Below, one piece after another: positions 16,155-24,638 of a stretch of DNA of 64,000 nt (the first letter of the stretch is position 1; every line of letters begins with the position of its first letter). The stretch is from Qipengyuania proteolytica. Lineage in GTDB: Bacteria; Pseudomonadota; Alphaproteobacteria; Sphingomonadales; Sphingomonadaceae. The position numbers were made by a program, and so were the translations under genes. The notes under the pieces are model-generated. The model was given only the letters and a program-made list of their open reading frames with translations. It was not told the DNA's origin and searched no databases. The DNA lies in NCBI RefSeq assembly GCF_019711565.1, contig NZ_JAIGNN010000001.1:1302001-1366000 (forward strand). Direction: 5' to 3'.

Positions 16155-17507
16155 ATGGCCGACAAATACGATTACGACCTCTTCACCATCGGTGCAGGAT
16201 CGGGCGGCGTAAGGGCCAGCCGGGTCTCGGCGGCGCTCGGCGCGAAGGTCGCGGTCGCGGAAGAGTACCGGGTCGGCGGCACCTGCGTGATCCGCGGCTG
16301 CGTGCCCAAGAAGATGCTCGTCTACGGCGCGCATTTCGCCGAGGATCTCGAGGATTGCCAGAGGTTCGGATGGGAGATCGGTGAAAGGAAGTTCGACTGG
16401 AAGGTCCTGCGCGACAATGTGCTCGACGATGTGACCCGGATCGAAGGGGCCTATACCGAAACGCTCGAAAACCACGATGTGACCATATTCAAGGAGCGGG
16501 CCGAGATCACCGGCCCGCACGAGATCACGCTCGCGAGCGGGAAGGTCGTCACCGCCAAATACATCCTGATCGCCACCGGCGCGCGTCCGCGCATGCCCGA
16601 ATGCCAGGGCGCCGAACACGCGATCAGTTCGAACGAGGCCTTCCACCTCGACGAATTGCCGAAGAAGGTGATCATCGCGGGCGGCGGCTATATCGCCAAC
16701 GAGTTCGCCGGCATCTTCAACGAGTTCGGCTCCGACGTGCATATCGTCAATCGCGGCGACCGGCTGCTGCGCAGCTATGACGAAGCGGTGCGCGACCGCT
16801 TGCTTCAGATCAGCACGATGAAGGGGATCAAGTTCCGCTTCAACACGACCTTCGAATACATCAAGCCTTGCGACGAGGGCGGCTATTTCGTGAAACTGTC
16901 CGACTGCGACGAAGAGAAGGCGGACCTGGTGCTGTTCGCCGTGGGCCGCATGCCCAACACCGAAGGCCTCGGGCTCGACAAGGTGGGCGTCGAGCTGGGC
17001 GAGGGCGGCGAGGTCAAGGTCGACCGCTTCAGCAAGACCAATGTCGACCATATCTATGCGGTCGGCGACGTCACCGACCGGGTGCAGTTGACCCCTGTCG
17101 CTATCCGCGAGGGGCAGGCCTTTGCCGAGACGGTTTTCGGCAAGGGCGATCCGGTCGCGGTCGACCATTCCTGCATCCCCAGCGCCGTCTTCAGCCATCC
17201 GCCCATCGCGGCGGTCGGGATGACCGAAGGTGAAGCCAAGAACAAGCTCGGCTCGGTCAAGGTCTACCTCTCCGATTTCCGCCCGATGAAGAACGTACTC
17301 GCCGGGCGTAACGAGCGCAGCCTGATGAAGTTGGTCTGCGATGGCGACAGCGGTCGGATCGTCGGCATCCACATGATCGCGCCCGATGCGCCCGAGATGA
17401 TGCAGGCGGCCGCGATTGCCGTGAAGGCGGGGCTGACCAAGGCCGATTTCGACGCGACCACCGCGATCCATCCGACCATGGCGGAAGAGCTGGTGCTGAT
17501 GCGTTAG
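16155..17507 (+). CDS. gor: Glutathione-disulfide reductase
   Basis: FAD/NADPH enzyme that reduces oxidised glutathione. The 450-residue protein has the FAD motif GAGSGG (13-18), the redox-active pair Cys44/Cys49 in GGTCVIRGCVPKK, the NADPH-binding GGGYIANEFAG, and the C-terminal active-site IHPTMAEE. AGGAG is well placed before ATG 16155. A small unknown gene starts 13 bases after the stop and is likely co-transcribed. Confidence 0.97.
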   Translation: MADKYDYDLFTIGAGSGGVRASRVSAALGAKVAVAEEYRVGGTCVIRGCVPKKMLVYGAHFAEDLEDCQRFGWEIGERKFDWKVLRDNVLDDVTRIEGAYTETLENHDVTIFKERAEITGPHEITLASGKVVTAKYILIATGARPRMPECQGAEHAISSNEAFHLDELPKKVIIAGGGYIANEFAGIFNEFGSDVHIVNRGDRLLRSYDEAVRDRLLQISTMKGIKFRFNTTFEYIKPCDEGGYFVKLSDCDEEKADLVLFAVGRMPNTEGLGLDKVGVELGEGGEVKVDRFSKTNVDHIYAVGDVTDRVQLTPVAIREGQAFAETVFGKGDPVAVDHSCIPSAVFSHPPIAAVGMTEGEAKNKLGSVKVYLSDFRPMKNVLAGRNERSLMKLVCDGDSGRIVGIHMIAPDAPEMMQAAAIAVKAGLTKADFDATTAIHPTMAEELVLMR

Positions 17508-17520
17508 GGGGCTTGAAGCG

Positions 17521-17883
17521 GTGCTCGATCGGCTGAAGCAATGGCTTTTCCCGCCATCCCCGCTCGCCATATGGAGGGTGCGGATCGAAGCGGATGCGAT
17601 CGTCACCAGCGACGGGATCGGGACCACGCGCCGGCTTGCGATAGACGATCTTAAAAGGGTCGTCGTGGCCACCGACGATAGCGGGCCGTGGGGGGCGGAT
17701 TTCGTTTACCTGCTTTATGGTCCCGCTCCCGACCCGGTCGGAATTTTCCCGATCGAGGCCGAAGGCTGTCTGGAATTCGTCGACTGGCTGAGCGCGCGTC
17801 CGGGCTATGATGGCCGCGCGCTGCAGCGTGCTGCCGGTTCGACATCCGTGGCACGTTTCACGGTGTTCGAACGCGATAGCTGA
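17521..17883 (+). CDS. Hypothetical protein, 120 residues
   Basis: A soluble-looking protein with a GTG start 13 bases after gor. The N-terminus (LDRLKQWLFPPSPLAIW) is amphipathic, and the centre (IATDVIVTSDG-like strands, then WGADFVYLLYG and ECLEFVDWLSARPGYD) suggests a small alpha/beta protein. I recognise no family or catalytic motif. Position implies co-expression with glutathione reductase. A strong hairpin terminator follows. Confidence 0.75.
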   Translation: MLDRLKQWLFPPSPLAIWRVRIEADAIVTSDGIGTTRRLAIDDLKRVVVATDDSGPWGADFVYLLYGPAPDPVGIFPIEAEGCLEFVDWLSARPGYDGRALQRAAGSTSVARFTVFERDS

Positions 17884-17940
17884 CAGCGCAGCTTGTTCGG
17901 ACGACACGCCCTTTTTCGTTTCGGTCTGCGCAATAAGAAA

Positions 17941-17976
17941 GCGCCGGGAACCGCAAGGTCCCCGGCGCCTCTTTTT
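17941..17976. terminator. Bidirectional hairpin terminator
   Basis: A 12-bp stem with one mismatch (17941-17952 with 17957-17968), a GCAA tetraloop, and T runs on the plus side (CTCTTTTT); AAGAAA precedes it, so it can also serve the convergent metalloprotease gene. Confidence 0.85.
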
Positions 17977-17997
17977 CAGGCTCTGATGTACCCGCCC

Positions 17998-20271
17998 TTA
18001 GGCGAAGTGGTAAGCCGATAGGTCGCTCTGGGTCATCAGCGCAAGGCTGGAGCCGGCCACTTCGCTGACCATCGCCGAAGCGCTCTGACCGGAGAAGACC
18101 GCGACCAGTTCACCATCGACGAACATCTGGGCGCCGCCGTTGGTCTGGGCCCAGGTGATCACGCCATCGGTGTCGACCTCGATGCTGTCCCTCGCGGTGT
18201 TGTAACCGTTCACCCGGTCATACGAACCGTCGAAGGTGTCGAAAACGAACAGGTTGTTGCCGCCACCGCCGCTCAGGCGATCGTAGCCGGCGCCGCCGTT
18301 CAGCACGTCGTTGCCGCCACCGCCTTGGAGCAGGTCGTTACCGGCACCGCCGAACAGTTCGTCCATGCCGTTGCCGCCATAGAGCGTGTCGTTGCCGTCA
18401 CGGCCCATCAGGACGTCGGCCCCGTTGTTGCCGGTTAGGATGTTGGCCACGTCGTTGCCGATCAGCACGTCGTCACCGCTACCGCCGGTGGCATTTTCGA
18501 TGACCACCGAATTGGCGATGGTGAAGCCGCCATAGGTGCCGTGCACGAAGGACACGACGCCGCCGCCGGTGGGCGAGTAGTCGAGCGTCGCCGCCAGCAG
18601 GTCGATGCGGGCATCTTCCGCGCCGTCGTAACGGATTTCGTCGGTGCCGCTGGTATCCCAGATGGTCATGTAGCTCGCCTCTTCCTGAACGTCGGTCAGG
18701 GTGTAGACGGTGTTGCCATCATTGTGGGCGTGGACGCCGTAACGGGCCTGCAGCACGGCGATGTCGAAGGCACCGAGCGTTTCGCTCCAGCCGTCGCCGC
18801 GGGTGTCGACGCCGTAAAGACGCTCGCCATCGGGGTGGGTGACCCAGGCATCGTTGTACGACATCACCGTGTAGACGCCCTGGTTGAGGTCGTAGACGCC
18901 GAGCGAGGCCGAGCTGGTGACGCCGAGCATGATTTCCGAGCCGCCACCACGATCGTGCGGGTGGGCGACGCCGTGGGCGTGGCCGAACTCGTGCAGGATC
19001 ACGGCATAGGAGAAGCCGCCCGGATCGAGGCTGCTGGGATCGGTGCCGAAGCCGCCGCTGCGCAGGTTGAACACGCCGATGCCCGCATCGTCGCCATAGG
19101 CGGGGTCCTGCGGGAAGAAGCGTGCGCCGTAGGACAGGTTCGACGTCGTCAGCATGCGGAACGTCGCCTGGTCGACATCGTCCGTGATGACGTAGTTGAT
19201 GCCCGTGATCGGCGTGTACTGCGTGTTCAGCGCATGCATGACCGCGTCGATCTGGTGCTGTTCCCACCCGAAAGTGGCCATCGGCGTGACGCCGTCGGGC
19301 TCGAGCTGGCCGAAGTTCTCACCGGCCGGAGCGAAATAGATATAGACCGTCGGGACGCCATCGACATCGACGGTCGGGACGTTGGCCGCGCTATCCCAGT
19401 TGAGCGATTCCAGCGGATCGTAATCGGCAGGGTCGAGCTGCTCGACATCGATCGTGTAGCCGCCGGTCAGCTGCAGGCCGAACTGCTCGCCGTAAGGAAC
19501 GGCGCGGATATAGTACGTGCCGCCTTCTTCCGAGAAGAAGGACAGGCTGCTCTCGTAGGCGAGGTTGCTGGCGACCAGCTGACCGGCTTCGTTATAGAGC
19601 TGCAGAGTGACGATATTCTCGCCAGGCTCGCCATCGAAATCGTCAGCGCCGGAAATGCCGCCGGAATAGGAGAAGGAATAGATCTGGCCGGCTTCGATCG
19701 TCACCGAATAGACGTCGCGGTCGCCGGGGGCGTCGATGTATCCGTAGTTGGTGCCCACGGTCAGTTCGAACGGCGTGCCGAAGCTGTCGGGCGCATCCGT
19801 TGCCGCATCGGGCGACCACTGGACGACCGTATAGTCACCGGTATCCACGCCGGTCTGGCCGACAGTTTCGTACCACGAGGTGAGGTACAGGTAATAGGTG
19901 CCGGAGGTCGGCGCGGTGAAGGTGATCTGCGACGTGCGCCCGAAACCGCCATCGTCGTCCTGCGTGATATAGCTGAAATCGGGGCCGAAAAGCGCAAGTA
20001 GCGGATCTTCGAGGCCACCGTCGGTGCCGCGGAACGACCAGGTGTAGGTCTGGCCGGCGACCAGTTCGACGGCCACCAGGTCATAGCCTTCACCCGCTTC
20101 GAGCGTGCCGCCGAGGGTCGGGCCGTTCGGATGGGTATCGATGGTGCCGTTGGCAGCCGCCGCCGCGATCGTCGACGACATCTGGGCCAGCATGGCACCG
20201 ACGTCGACCGGCCGCGCGACCTCGTCGGAATAGAAATCGTCCCAACCGGAACGAAGGAAAGTCTCGGACAT
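17998..20271 (-). CDS. Secreted RTX zinc metalloprotease (M10/serralysin-like) with N-terminal PPC domains
   Basis: A 757-residue extracellular protease. There is no Sec signal peptide; the acidic C-terminal RTX block (GG.G.D repeats such as GGNGMDELFGGAGNDLL, about residues 594-680) points to calcium binding and type I secretion. The catalytic zinc site is H427-E428-F-G-H431-A-H-G434-V-A-H437 (HExxHxxGxxH), with a Met-turn at M470-S-Y472 as in M10 metzincins. Two beta-rich domains precede it (about residues 50-150 and 160-270, each with the D.Y.V.L..GQ.Y.F/W pattern), resembling pre-peptidase C-terminal (PPC) domains, here N-terminal to the catalytic domain. GGGAGG lies six bases before the ATG. 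No ABC/MFP secretion genes are in the window. Confidence 0.93.
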   Translation of the reverse strand: MSETFLRSGWDDFYSDEVARPVDVGAMLAQMSSTIAAAAANGTIDTHPNGPTLGGTLEAGEGYDLVAVELVAGQTYTWSFRGTDGGLEDPLLALFGPDFSYITQDDDGGFGRTSQITFTAPTSGTYYLYLTSWYETVGQTGVDTGDYTVVQWSPDAATDAPDSFGTPFELTVGTNYGYIDAPGDRDVYSVTIEAGQIYSFSYSGGISGADDFDGEPGENIVTLQLYNEAGQLVASNLAYESSLSFFSEEGGTYYIRAVPYGEQFGLQLTGGYTIDVEQLDPADYDPLESLNWDSAANVPTVDVDGVPTVYIYFAPAGENFGQLEPDGVTPMATFGWEQHQIDAVMHALNTQYTPITGINYVITDDVDQATFRMLTTSNLSYGARFFPQDPAYGDDAGIGVFNLRSGGFGTDPSSLDPGGFSYAVILHEFGHAHGVAHPHDRGGGSEIMLGVTSSASLGVYDLNQGVYTVMSYNDAWVTHPDGERLYGVDTRGDGWSETLGAFDIAVLQARYGVHAHNDGNTVYTLTDVQEEASYMTIWDTSGTDEIRYDGAEDARIDLLAATLDYSPTGGGVVSFVHGTYGGFTIANSVVIENATGGSGDDVLIGNDVANILTGNNGADVLMGRDGNDTLYGGNGMDELFGGAGNDLLQGGGGNDVLNGGAGYDRLSGGGGNNLFVFDTFDGSYDRVNGYNTARDSIEVDTDGVITWAQTNGGAQMFVDGELVAVFSGQSASAMVSEVAGSSLALMTQSDLSAYHFA

Positions 20272-20425
20272 GTATTTCCTCCCGCAAGAAGCGTCACCTC
20301 ATGGACGCAGACGCGAGAATGTGTACATAATTCGGTAAGCACGGCAATGCATGGAAACGATAAATTTACCATGTTTACGGACGTTTGACGGGGAATCCCG
20401 TTTTTGGACAGTTTGGAGATTTGAC

Positions 20426-20782
20426 ATGTTGCAGCGTTGGAAAATCTTCTGCGCCGGGTTGTGCGGTCTCGCGCAATTTTCATGTGCTCCGCCTGCTTCA
20501 ATCGAACAAGCCGATACGAAGGAGCCGAAGCAAGTCATGGAAAGTCAAACGGAATCCGGCGGCGTGGCCAATCTTCCCTATGCACGGGGCAAAACCTTCG
20601 GCTCGCTCGACGAGTATCTGGCTTATCTCGAGCAATATAATGGCCCGCTGGACATGCCGTGGTGGCGGGAAGTTGCGCCGGGTACCTACAGGCAAGAGAT
20701 TCGCATGGCTGACGGCCCCGAGCCGGAGACTGCGACTCGGGCCGAGCTGGCAGCGCGATTCGGCTTCGCACCGGAGCAGTGA
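20426..20782 (+). CDS. Small exported protein (possible lipoprotein) divergent from the metalloprotease
   Basis: A 118-residue protein. Residues 1-20 (basic MLQRWK, hydrophobic GLCGLAQ, then Cys20 in QFSCAPP) look like a signal peptide with a non-ideal lipobox. The mature part contains GKTFGSLDEYLAYLEQYN and DMPWWREVAPGTYRQEI. I do not recognise a characterised family. GGAG lies eight bases before ATG 20426; 25 more in-frame codons upstream are less likely coding. Because it is divergent from an RTX metalloprotease, an envelope inhibitor or accessory role is conceivable, but there is no visible similarity to known Inh proteins. Confidence 0.75.
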   Translation: MLQRWKIFCAGLCGLAQFSCAPPASIEQADTKEPKQVMESQTESGGVANLPYARGKTFGSLDEYLAYLEQYNGPLDMPWWREVAPGTYRQEIRMADGPEPETATRAELAARFGFAPEQ

Positions 20783-20804
20783 GGGGCAGGTCCGGCGCCG
20801 GCTT

Positions 20805-21908
20805 CTAGCGTCGCCGCAACAGGTCTCGCCGAGCGACTCCGACGGCTTCCAGCTCCGCCGGCCAATCGTCACCCGTGGCCATCGCTTCGGCCGCCAGCGC
20901 GAGGGCGGGCGAGGTCTGGAGGCCGAAGCCGCCCTGGCCCGCTAGCCAGAAGAAGCCGGGCGCATCCGGATCGAAGCCGCACACCGGCCGGCGGTCGGGC
21001 GCGAAGCTGCGCAGGCCCGCCCATTTGCTGGCAATACGCGGAATGGCGAGGGTGGTCGCCTGCTCGACCCGCCATGCGGCAAGCGCGACGTCCTCCTCTT
21101 CCGGCTGCGCGTCGCAAGGGTCGGAGAAATGCTCGTCCATCGGGCAGGCGAGCAGACGGCCGCGACCTTCGGGCTCGATATAGAAGCCCGGCCCCACGGT
21201 CTTGGTGAAGGGCCAGGCCGACACGTCCATGCCCTGCGGCACGTCGAAAGTGATGACCGTGCGCCGCAGGGGACGCAGGCCGATCGGTGGAACTCCGCCA
21301 AGGCGGGCAAGCGCGTCCGCCCAGGCGCCGGCGGCATTGACCACGACCCTCGCTGAATAGCTCTGGCCCGGCGTGTCGACGCTCCAGCGGTTCCCGTCGA
21401 GCGCGAGGCCGGTTACCGGCGCGCGGGTCGCGATGGCGCCGCCCGCGGCGCCCAGCGCCTGCCGGTGGGTTTCAAGCAGGGCATGCGCGTCGAGCTTGCG
21501 TCCCACCGGATCGAGCAGCGCGCCGACGATCCCGTCCGCACCTTCGCGCAGGACCGGGACGAAGGCGCGCGCGTCCGCAACCGACAGGCGACGCGCCGCG
21601 GGCTGCCATTCGCGATAGGCGGCCTCGACCCGGTCGAGGTCCTTGTCCTGCCCCTCGAGCGCGATGAACAGGGCCGGATGGGGCCGCGCGCCCGGCTCTT
21701 CCAGCAGCGGGATGCTTGCGGCGGTGAGCGCCCGCACGATGGCGCTGTCCATATCGAAATGCGCGAAGGCCGCGCTGCGACCGGAGGAATGGAACCCCGG
21801 AGCCTCCTCGGCCTCGCACACCAGGGTGCTCCCATGCCGCGCCAGCCGCGCGGCAGCGGACAGGCCGGCGATTCCGGCTCCAACGATCAGGAAATCCACG
21901 TTGGTCAT
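20805..21908 (-). CDS. FAD-dependent amine/amino-acid oxidoreductase (DAO family)
   Basis: A 367-residue flavoprotein with an N-terminal dinucleotide fold FLIVGAGIAGLSAA and Glu at the end of strand 2 (CEAEEAPG). It then has the SSGRSAAF segment typical of D-amino-acid-oxidase/DadA-like enzymes, VVNAAGAWAD in the middle, and a C-terminal FAD-contacting AGQGGFGLQTSPA. It probably oxidises a D-amino acid, glycine derivative or other amine; the substrate is not readable. It is transcribed divergently from the second TspO gene. Confidence 0.9.
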   Translation of the reverse strand: MTNVDFLIVGAGIAGLSAAARLARHGSTLVCEAEEAPGFHSSGRSAAFAHFDMDSAIVRALTAASIPLLEEPGARPHPALFIALEGQDKDLDRVEAAYREWQPAARRLSVADARAFVPVLREGADGIVGALLDPVGRKLDAHALLETHRQALGAAGGAIATRAPVTGLALDGNRWSVDTPGQSYSARVVVNAAGAWADALARLGGVPPIGLRPLRRTVITFDVPQGMDVSAWPFTKTVGPGFYIEPEGRGRLLACPMDEHFSDPCDAQPEEEDVALAAWRVEQATTLAIPRIASKWAGLRSFAPDRRPVCGFDPDAPGFFWLAGQGGFGLQTSPALALAAEAMATGDDWPAELEAVGVARRDLLRRR

Positions 21909-22080
21909 TGCGGAGACCTTTCCTTTCGGCGCTGTCTAGATGGCCCTGGGCCCCTTGGGAAGCTCGGCCCGGATCGCATCGCAACCGCACCGGATCGGGA
22001 CTAATCCGGCCTGCGCATTGCGCCGCGCCATCAGGCTCGCCACAAGACGGTTAACGATTCGCCGATTTCGGGGAGACTGC

Positions 22081-22632
22081 ATGAACACGCTGGCTTCGCG
22101 CGGACAGCTGCGCGCGAGTTTCATTCGCTGGGCCCTCTTCACCGTCCCGCTGATCGTGTTGCTCGGCTTCCTCGCCGGGACCTTGGGCAGCGCGCAAACG
22201 CCGTGGTTCGCCGCGCTCGAAAAGCCGTCGATCTTCCCCGAACCCAAGTGGTTCGGGATCGTCTGGACCATCCTCTATGTCATGATCGGCCTTGCGGTGG
22301 CCATCGTCGCATCGGCGTGGGGCGCGCGCGGGCGCAAGGTCGCCCTGTGGGTTTTCGCGCTGCATTTCCTGCTCAACCTCGCCTGGTCGCCGACCTTCTT
22401 CGGGGCGCAACAGATCACCGCCGCACTGGTGATCCTCGTGCTGATCGACCTGACGCTACTCGCGGTCATCGCCCTGTTCTGGAAGGTTCGCCGTCCGGCC
22501 GCCTTGTTGCTGCTGCCCTATCTTGCGTGGGTGCTCTTCGCGACGGTGCTCAATTACGAGTTCTTGCGCCTCAATCCCGACGCCGACAGCGGCGCGCAAG
22601 GCGATGGCGCCGTGGAGCGGGTGCGAATCTAA
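22081..22632 (+). CDS. TspO/MBR family protein (copy 2)
   Basis: A 183-residue five-helix membrane protein. The family fingerprint is clear: EKPSIFPEPKWFGIVWTILY, where KP, the Phe-Pro and the WTILY are typical of bacterial TspO, then LNLAWSPTFFGAQ and a closing WVLFATVLNYEFLRLNP. It is longer than copy 1 (159 residues) and only loosely similar to it. TspO proteins bind porphyrins and modulate oxygen- or stress-dependent expression in some alphaproteobacteria. GTTAACGATTC just upstream contains a GANTC site. A perfect hairpin terminator follows. Confidence 0.93.
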   Translation: MNTLASRGQLRASFIRWALFTVPLIVLLGFLAGTLGSAQTPWFAALEKPSIFPEPKWFGIVWTILYVMIGLAVAIVASAWGARGRKVALWVFALHFLLNLAWSPTFFGAQQITAALVILVLIDLTLLAVIALFWKVRRPAALLLLPYLAWVLFATVLNYEFLRLNPDADSGAQGDGAVERVRI

Positions 22633-22652
22633 TTCGGTGAGCGAATGAAAAA

Positions 22653-22690
22653 GGGCCGGGAGCGATACCACCGCTCCCGGCCCTGTTTTA
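22653..22690 (+). terminator. Rho-independent terminator after TspO copy 2
   Basis: Perfect 12-bp stem GGGCCGGGAGCG (22653-22664) with CGCTCCCGGCCC (22672-22683), a seven-base loop, then TGTTTTAT. The A run upstream makes it usable on the other strand too. Confidence 0.9.
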
Positions 22691-22710
22691 TCGCGCGAGG
22701 GAGGCGAGGC

Positions 22711-23241
22711 TTATTCGCCCGCGCCACCTTCGGCCGGGGCAGCCTGCGCCATCGCGGCGTCGATCTGCGCATTGGTCAGGCGGGCCATCAGGCCATGGTC
22801 GGTCGCATCGAAGTGCGAGCGCAGCAGCGTGACCTTGTCCGTTTCGTCGCCGCCGCGGGCGATGACGATATTGTTGCCTTCGATCTCGAGAATGGTGCCG
22901 AGCGGCGCGTGATCCGCGGCCATGGCTTCGGCGCCGACGACGAGAGCGGCGTCGCGCTTGGCAGCGGCTTCGGCCAGCTGCGCGTCGATCATGCCGTTGA
23001 TCTGGTCCTTGGTGACGGTGATGGTCGGGCCGGTTTCGCTCTCGCCATACATGTTCACGGCCAGCGGAACTTTGTGCTTGCCGGTGTCGAGCACGGCCTG
23101 GCCGTTCTCTACCGAGACGATGGTGCCGACTTCATTGCCTTCGGGGCCATAGACGGTGGCGCCGGCGACGACCTGCTCGTTGGCGAGCGCGGGGGTGGCA
23201 GCAAGAGCGATGGCGGCGACGGCCAGCTTCGCGAATTTCAT
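22711..23241 (-). CDS. Exported protein of unknown function, 176 residues
   Basis: A Sec signal peptide is clear (MKFAKLAVAAIALAATPALA, cleavage after ALA). The mature part has two similar beta-rich units (GATVYGPEGNEVGTIVSVEN and APLGTILEIEGNNIVI), each resembling a PRC-barrel-like strand pattern, followed by helical, Ala-rich segments. GGAG lies eight bases before ATG 23241. I know of similar exported proteins in sphingomonads but no function. Its stop faces the terminator of the TspO gene. Confidence 0.8.
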   Translation of the reverse strand: MKFAKLAVAAIALAATPALANEQVVAGATVYGPEGNEVGTIVSVENGQAVLDTGKHKVPLAVNMYGESETGPTITVTKDQINGMIDAQLAEAAAKRDAALVVGAEAMAADHAPLGTILEIEGNNIVIARGGDETDKVTLLRSHFDATDHGLMARLTNAQIDAAMAQAAPAEGGAGE

Positions 23242-23409
23242 AAGTTCAACTCCAAGACTAGTTCTTCGACACATGCGTTCCCGCCACGCGCCAACGCGCA
23301 TTGGCAACGACCAAGATGGAAAGGGCGGGCAACGCTTTCGCAGATGCAAAAACCGCCGGAGCTCCCCGTGGGGTGCTAGCGCCCTTTGTCACGAATTGCC
23401 GTTTCTGGC

Positions 23410-23432
23410 AAATGCAGCACCCTTATGCTGCA
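23410..23432 (-). terminator. Weak hairpin downstream of cca
   Basis: Perfect 7-bp stem TGCAGCA (23413-23419) with TGCTGCA (23426-23432), a six-base loop, read on the minus strand and followed there by ATTTG. A weak terminator for the leftward cca operon. Confidence 0.4.
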
Positions 23433-23447
23433 GTGCACCTTAAGCCT

Positions 23448-24638
23448 CTATGAAGCGCGCGAGCGGTGCGAAAGTTCCGCCTCGAGCAGCTCCTCGACCC
23501 GGTTGCGGGCCGGAAAACCTTCGTCGATCCACTGCGCTTCGACTGCGCGCAGGATGCGGGCGACCTCGGGGCCCTTGTCGACGCCGCGGGCCACGATCTC
23601 GCCGCCCTTGAGCGGGAGTTCGGGCACCGTCCATCCATCCAGCGCGGCAGTATCGCTGCCCGAAAGCAGCAGGCGATCGACCGCGCTCTCAACGCCTTCG
23701 CGATAGGCAAGGGCGCGCGGCGCATCCGCGTCGGCGGGCTTGCGCTCGGCCGCGCAGACCAGGCGCGCGCGCTGGGCCTTCGAGAGCCGCAACCGCGCCG
23801 CGACGGCCTCGGCGAGGGTCGGGATAGGGGGGATGAGCGCCGCGAGCCGCCGGATGCCTTCGGGGGCGTGATCCTGCGCCGCCTCGCTGGCGACGAGGGC
23901 GATGAGGCACACGATTTCGTTGCGGCGCGCCTCGGGCAGGATGACCGCGAGCACGCCGAGCTTCTCCATGAGCTGCACTGTTGCGACGGGATCGGGCAGT
24001 TCGAGGATCGCGAGCAGCTCCATTGCCACGCGTTCGCGGCTGAGGCCCTTCAGCGTCCCGGCGAGTTTCTCGCAAGCCGCCACCGCCGCCTCATCCAGCG
24101 CATCGCCGAACCGCGCCTGGAAGCGGAAATAGCGCAGGATCCGCAGGTGATCCTCGCGGATGCGTTCTTCCGGATCGCCGATGAAGCGCACCCGGCGCGC
24201 TGCCAGATCGGCAAGGCCGCCGAAATAATCGTCGATCGTCAGCGTCAGCGGATGGGCATAGAGCGCGTTGATGGTGAAATCGCGCCGCGCCGCATCCTCG
24301 AGCCAGTCGTCGGCGAAAGCCACGGTCGCGCGGCGGCCGTCGGTCGAGACATCCTGCCGCAGCGTGGTGACCTCCACGGGTCCGTGATCGAGCAGCGCGG
24401 TGATGGTGCCGTGGTCGATCCCGGTCGGCACGGTGCGGATGCCCGCCGCCCGGCAGAGGTCGATGACGGTGCCCGGCCGGTGCACGGTCGCGCAATCGAC
24501 GTCTGCGGGTTCGATGCCCAGCAGCGTGTCGCGCACACAGCCGCCGACCCAGCGCATCTGCTCTGCGCCGAGGGCGGCGACCAGTTTCGCCAGATCGTCG
24601 CGCTGCGTCCAGCCGCTGGCGGGAAGCTGCTCAGCCAC
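23448..24638 (-). CDS. cca: CCA tRNA nucleotidyltransferase
   Basis: Adds or repairs the 3' CCA of tRNA. The 396-residue protein has the nucleotidyltransferase motifs RWVGGCVRDTLLG, the metal-binding DVDCAT (an acidic pair), RRDFTINALYA and the base-selecting E..R.DHLRILRYFRF helix. It starts inside the 3' end of the NUDIX gene (8-bp overlap) and is the last gene of the DUF1285-NUDIX-cca operon. A weak hairpin lies just downstream. Confidence 0.95.
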   Translation of the reverse strand: MAEQLPASGWTQRDDLAKLVAALGAEQMRWVGGCVRDTLLGIEPADVDCATVHRPGTVIDLCRAAGIRTVPTGIDHGTITALLDHGPVEVTTLRQDVSTDGRRATVAFADDWLEDAARRDFTINALYAHPLTLTIDDYFGGLADLAARRVRFIGDPEERIREDHLRILRYFRFQARFGDALDEAAVAACEKLAGTLKGLSRERVAMELLAILELPDPVATVQLMEKLGVLAVILPEARRNEIVCLIALVASEAAQDHAPEGIRRLAALIPPIPTLAEAVAARLRLSKAQRARLVCAAERKPADADAPRALAYREGVESAVDRLLLSGSDTAALDGWTVPELPLKGGEIVARGVDKGPEVARILRAVEAQWIDEGFPARNRVEELLEAELSHRSRAS

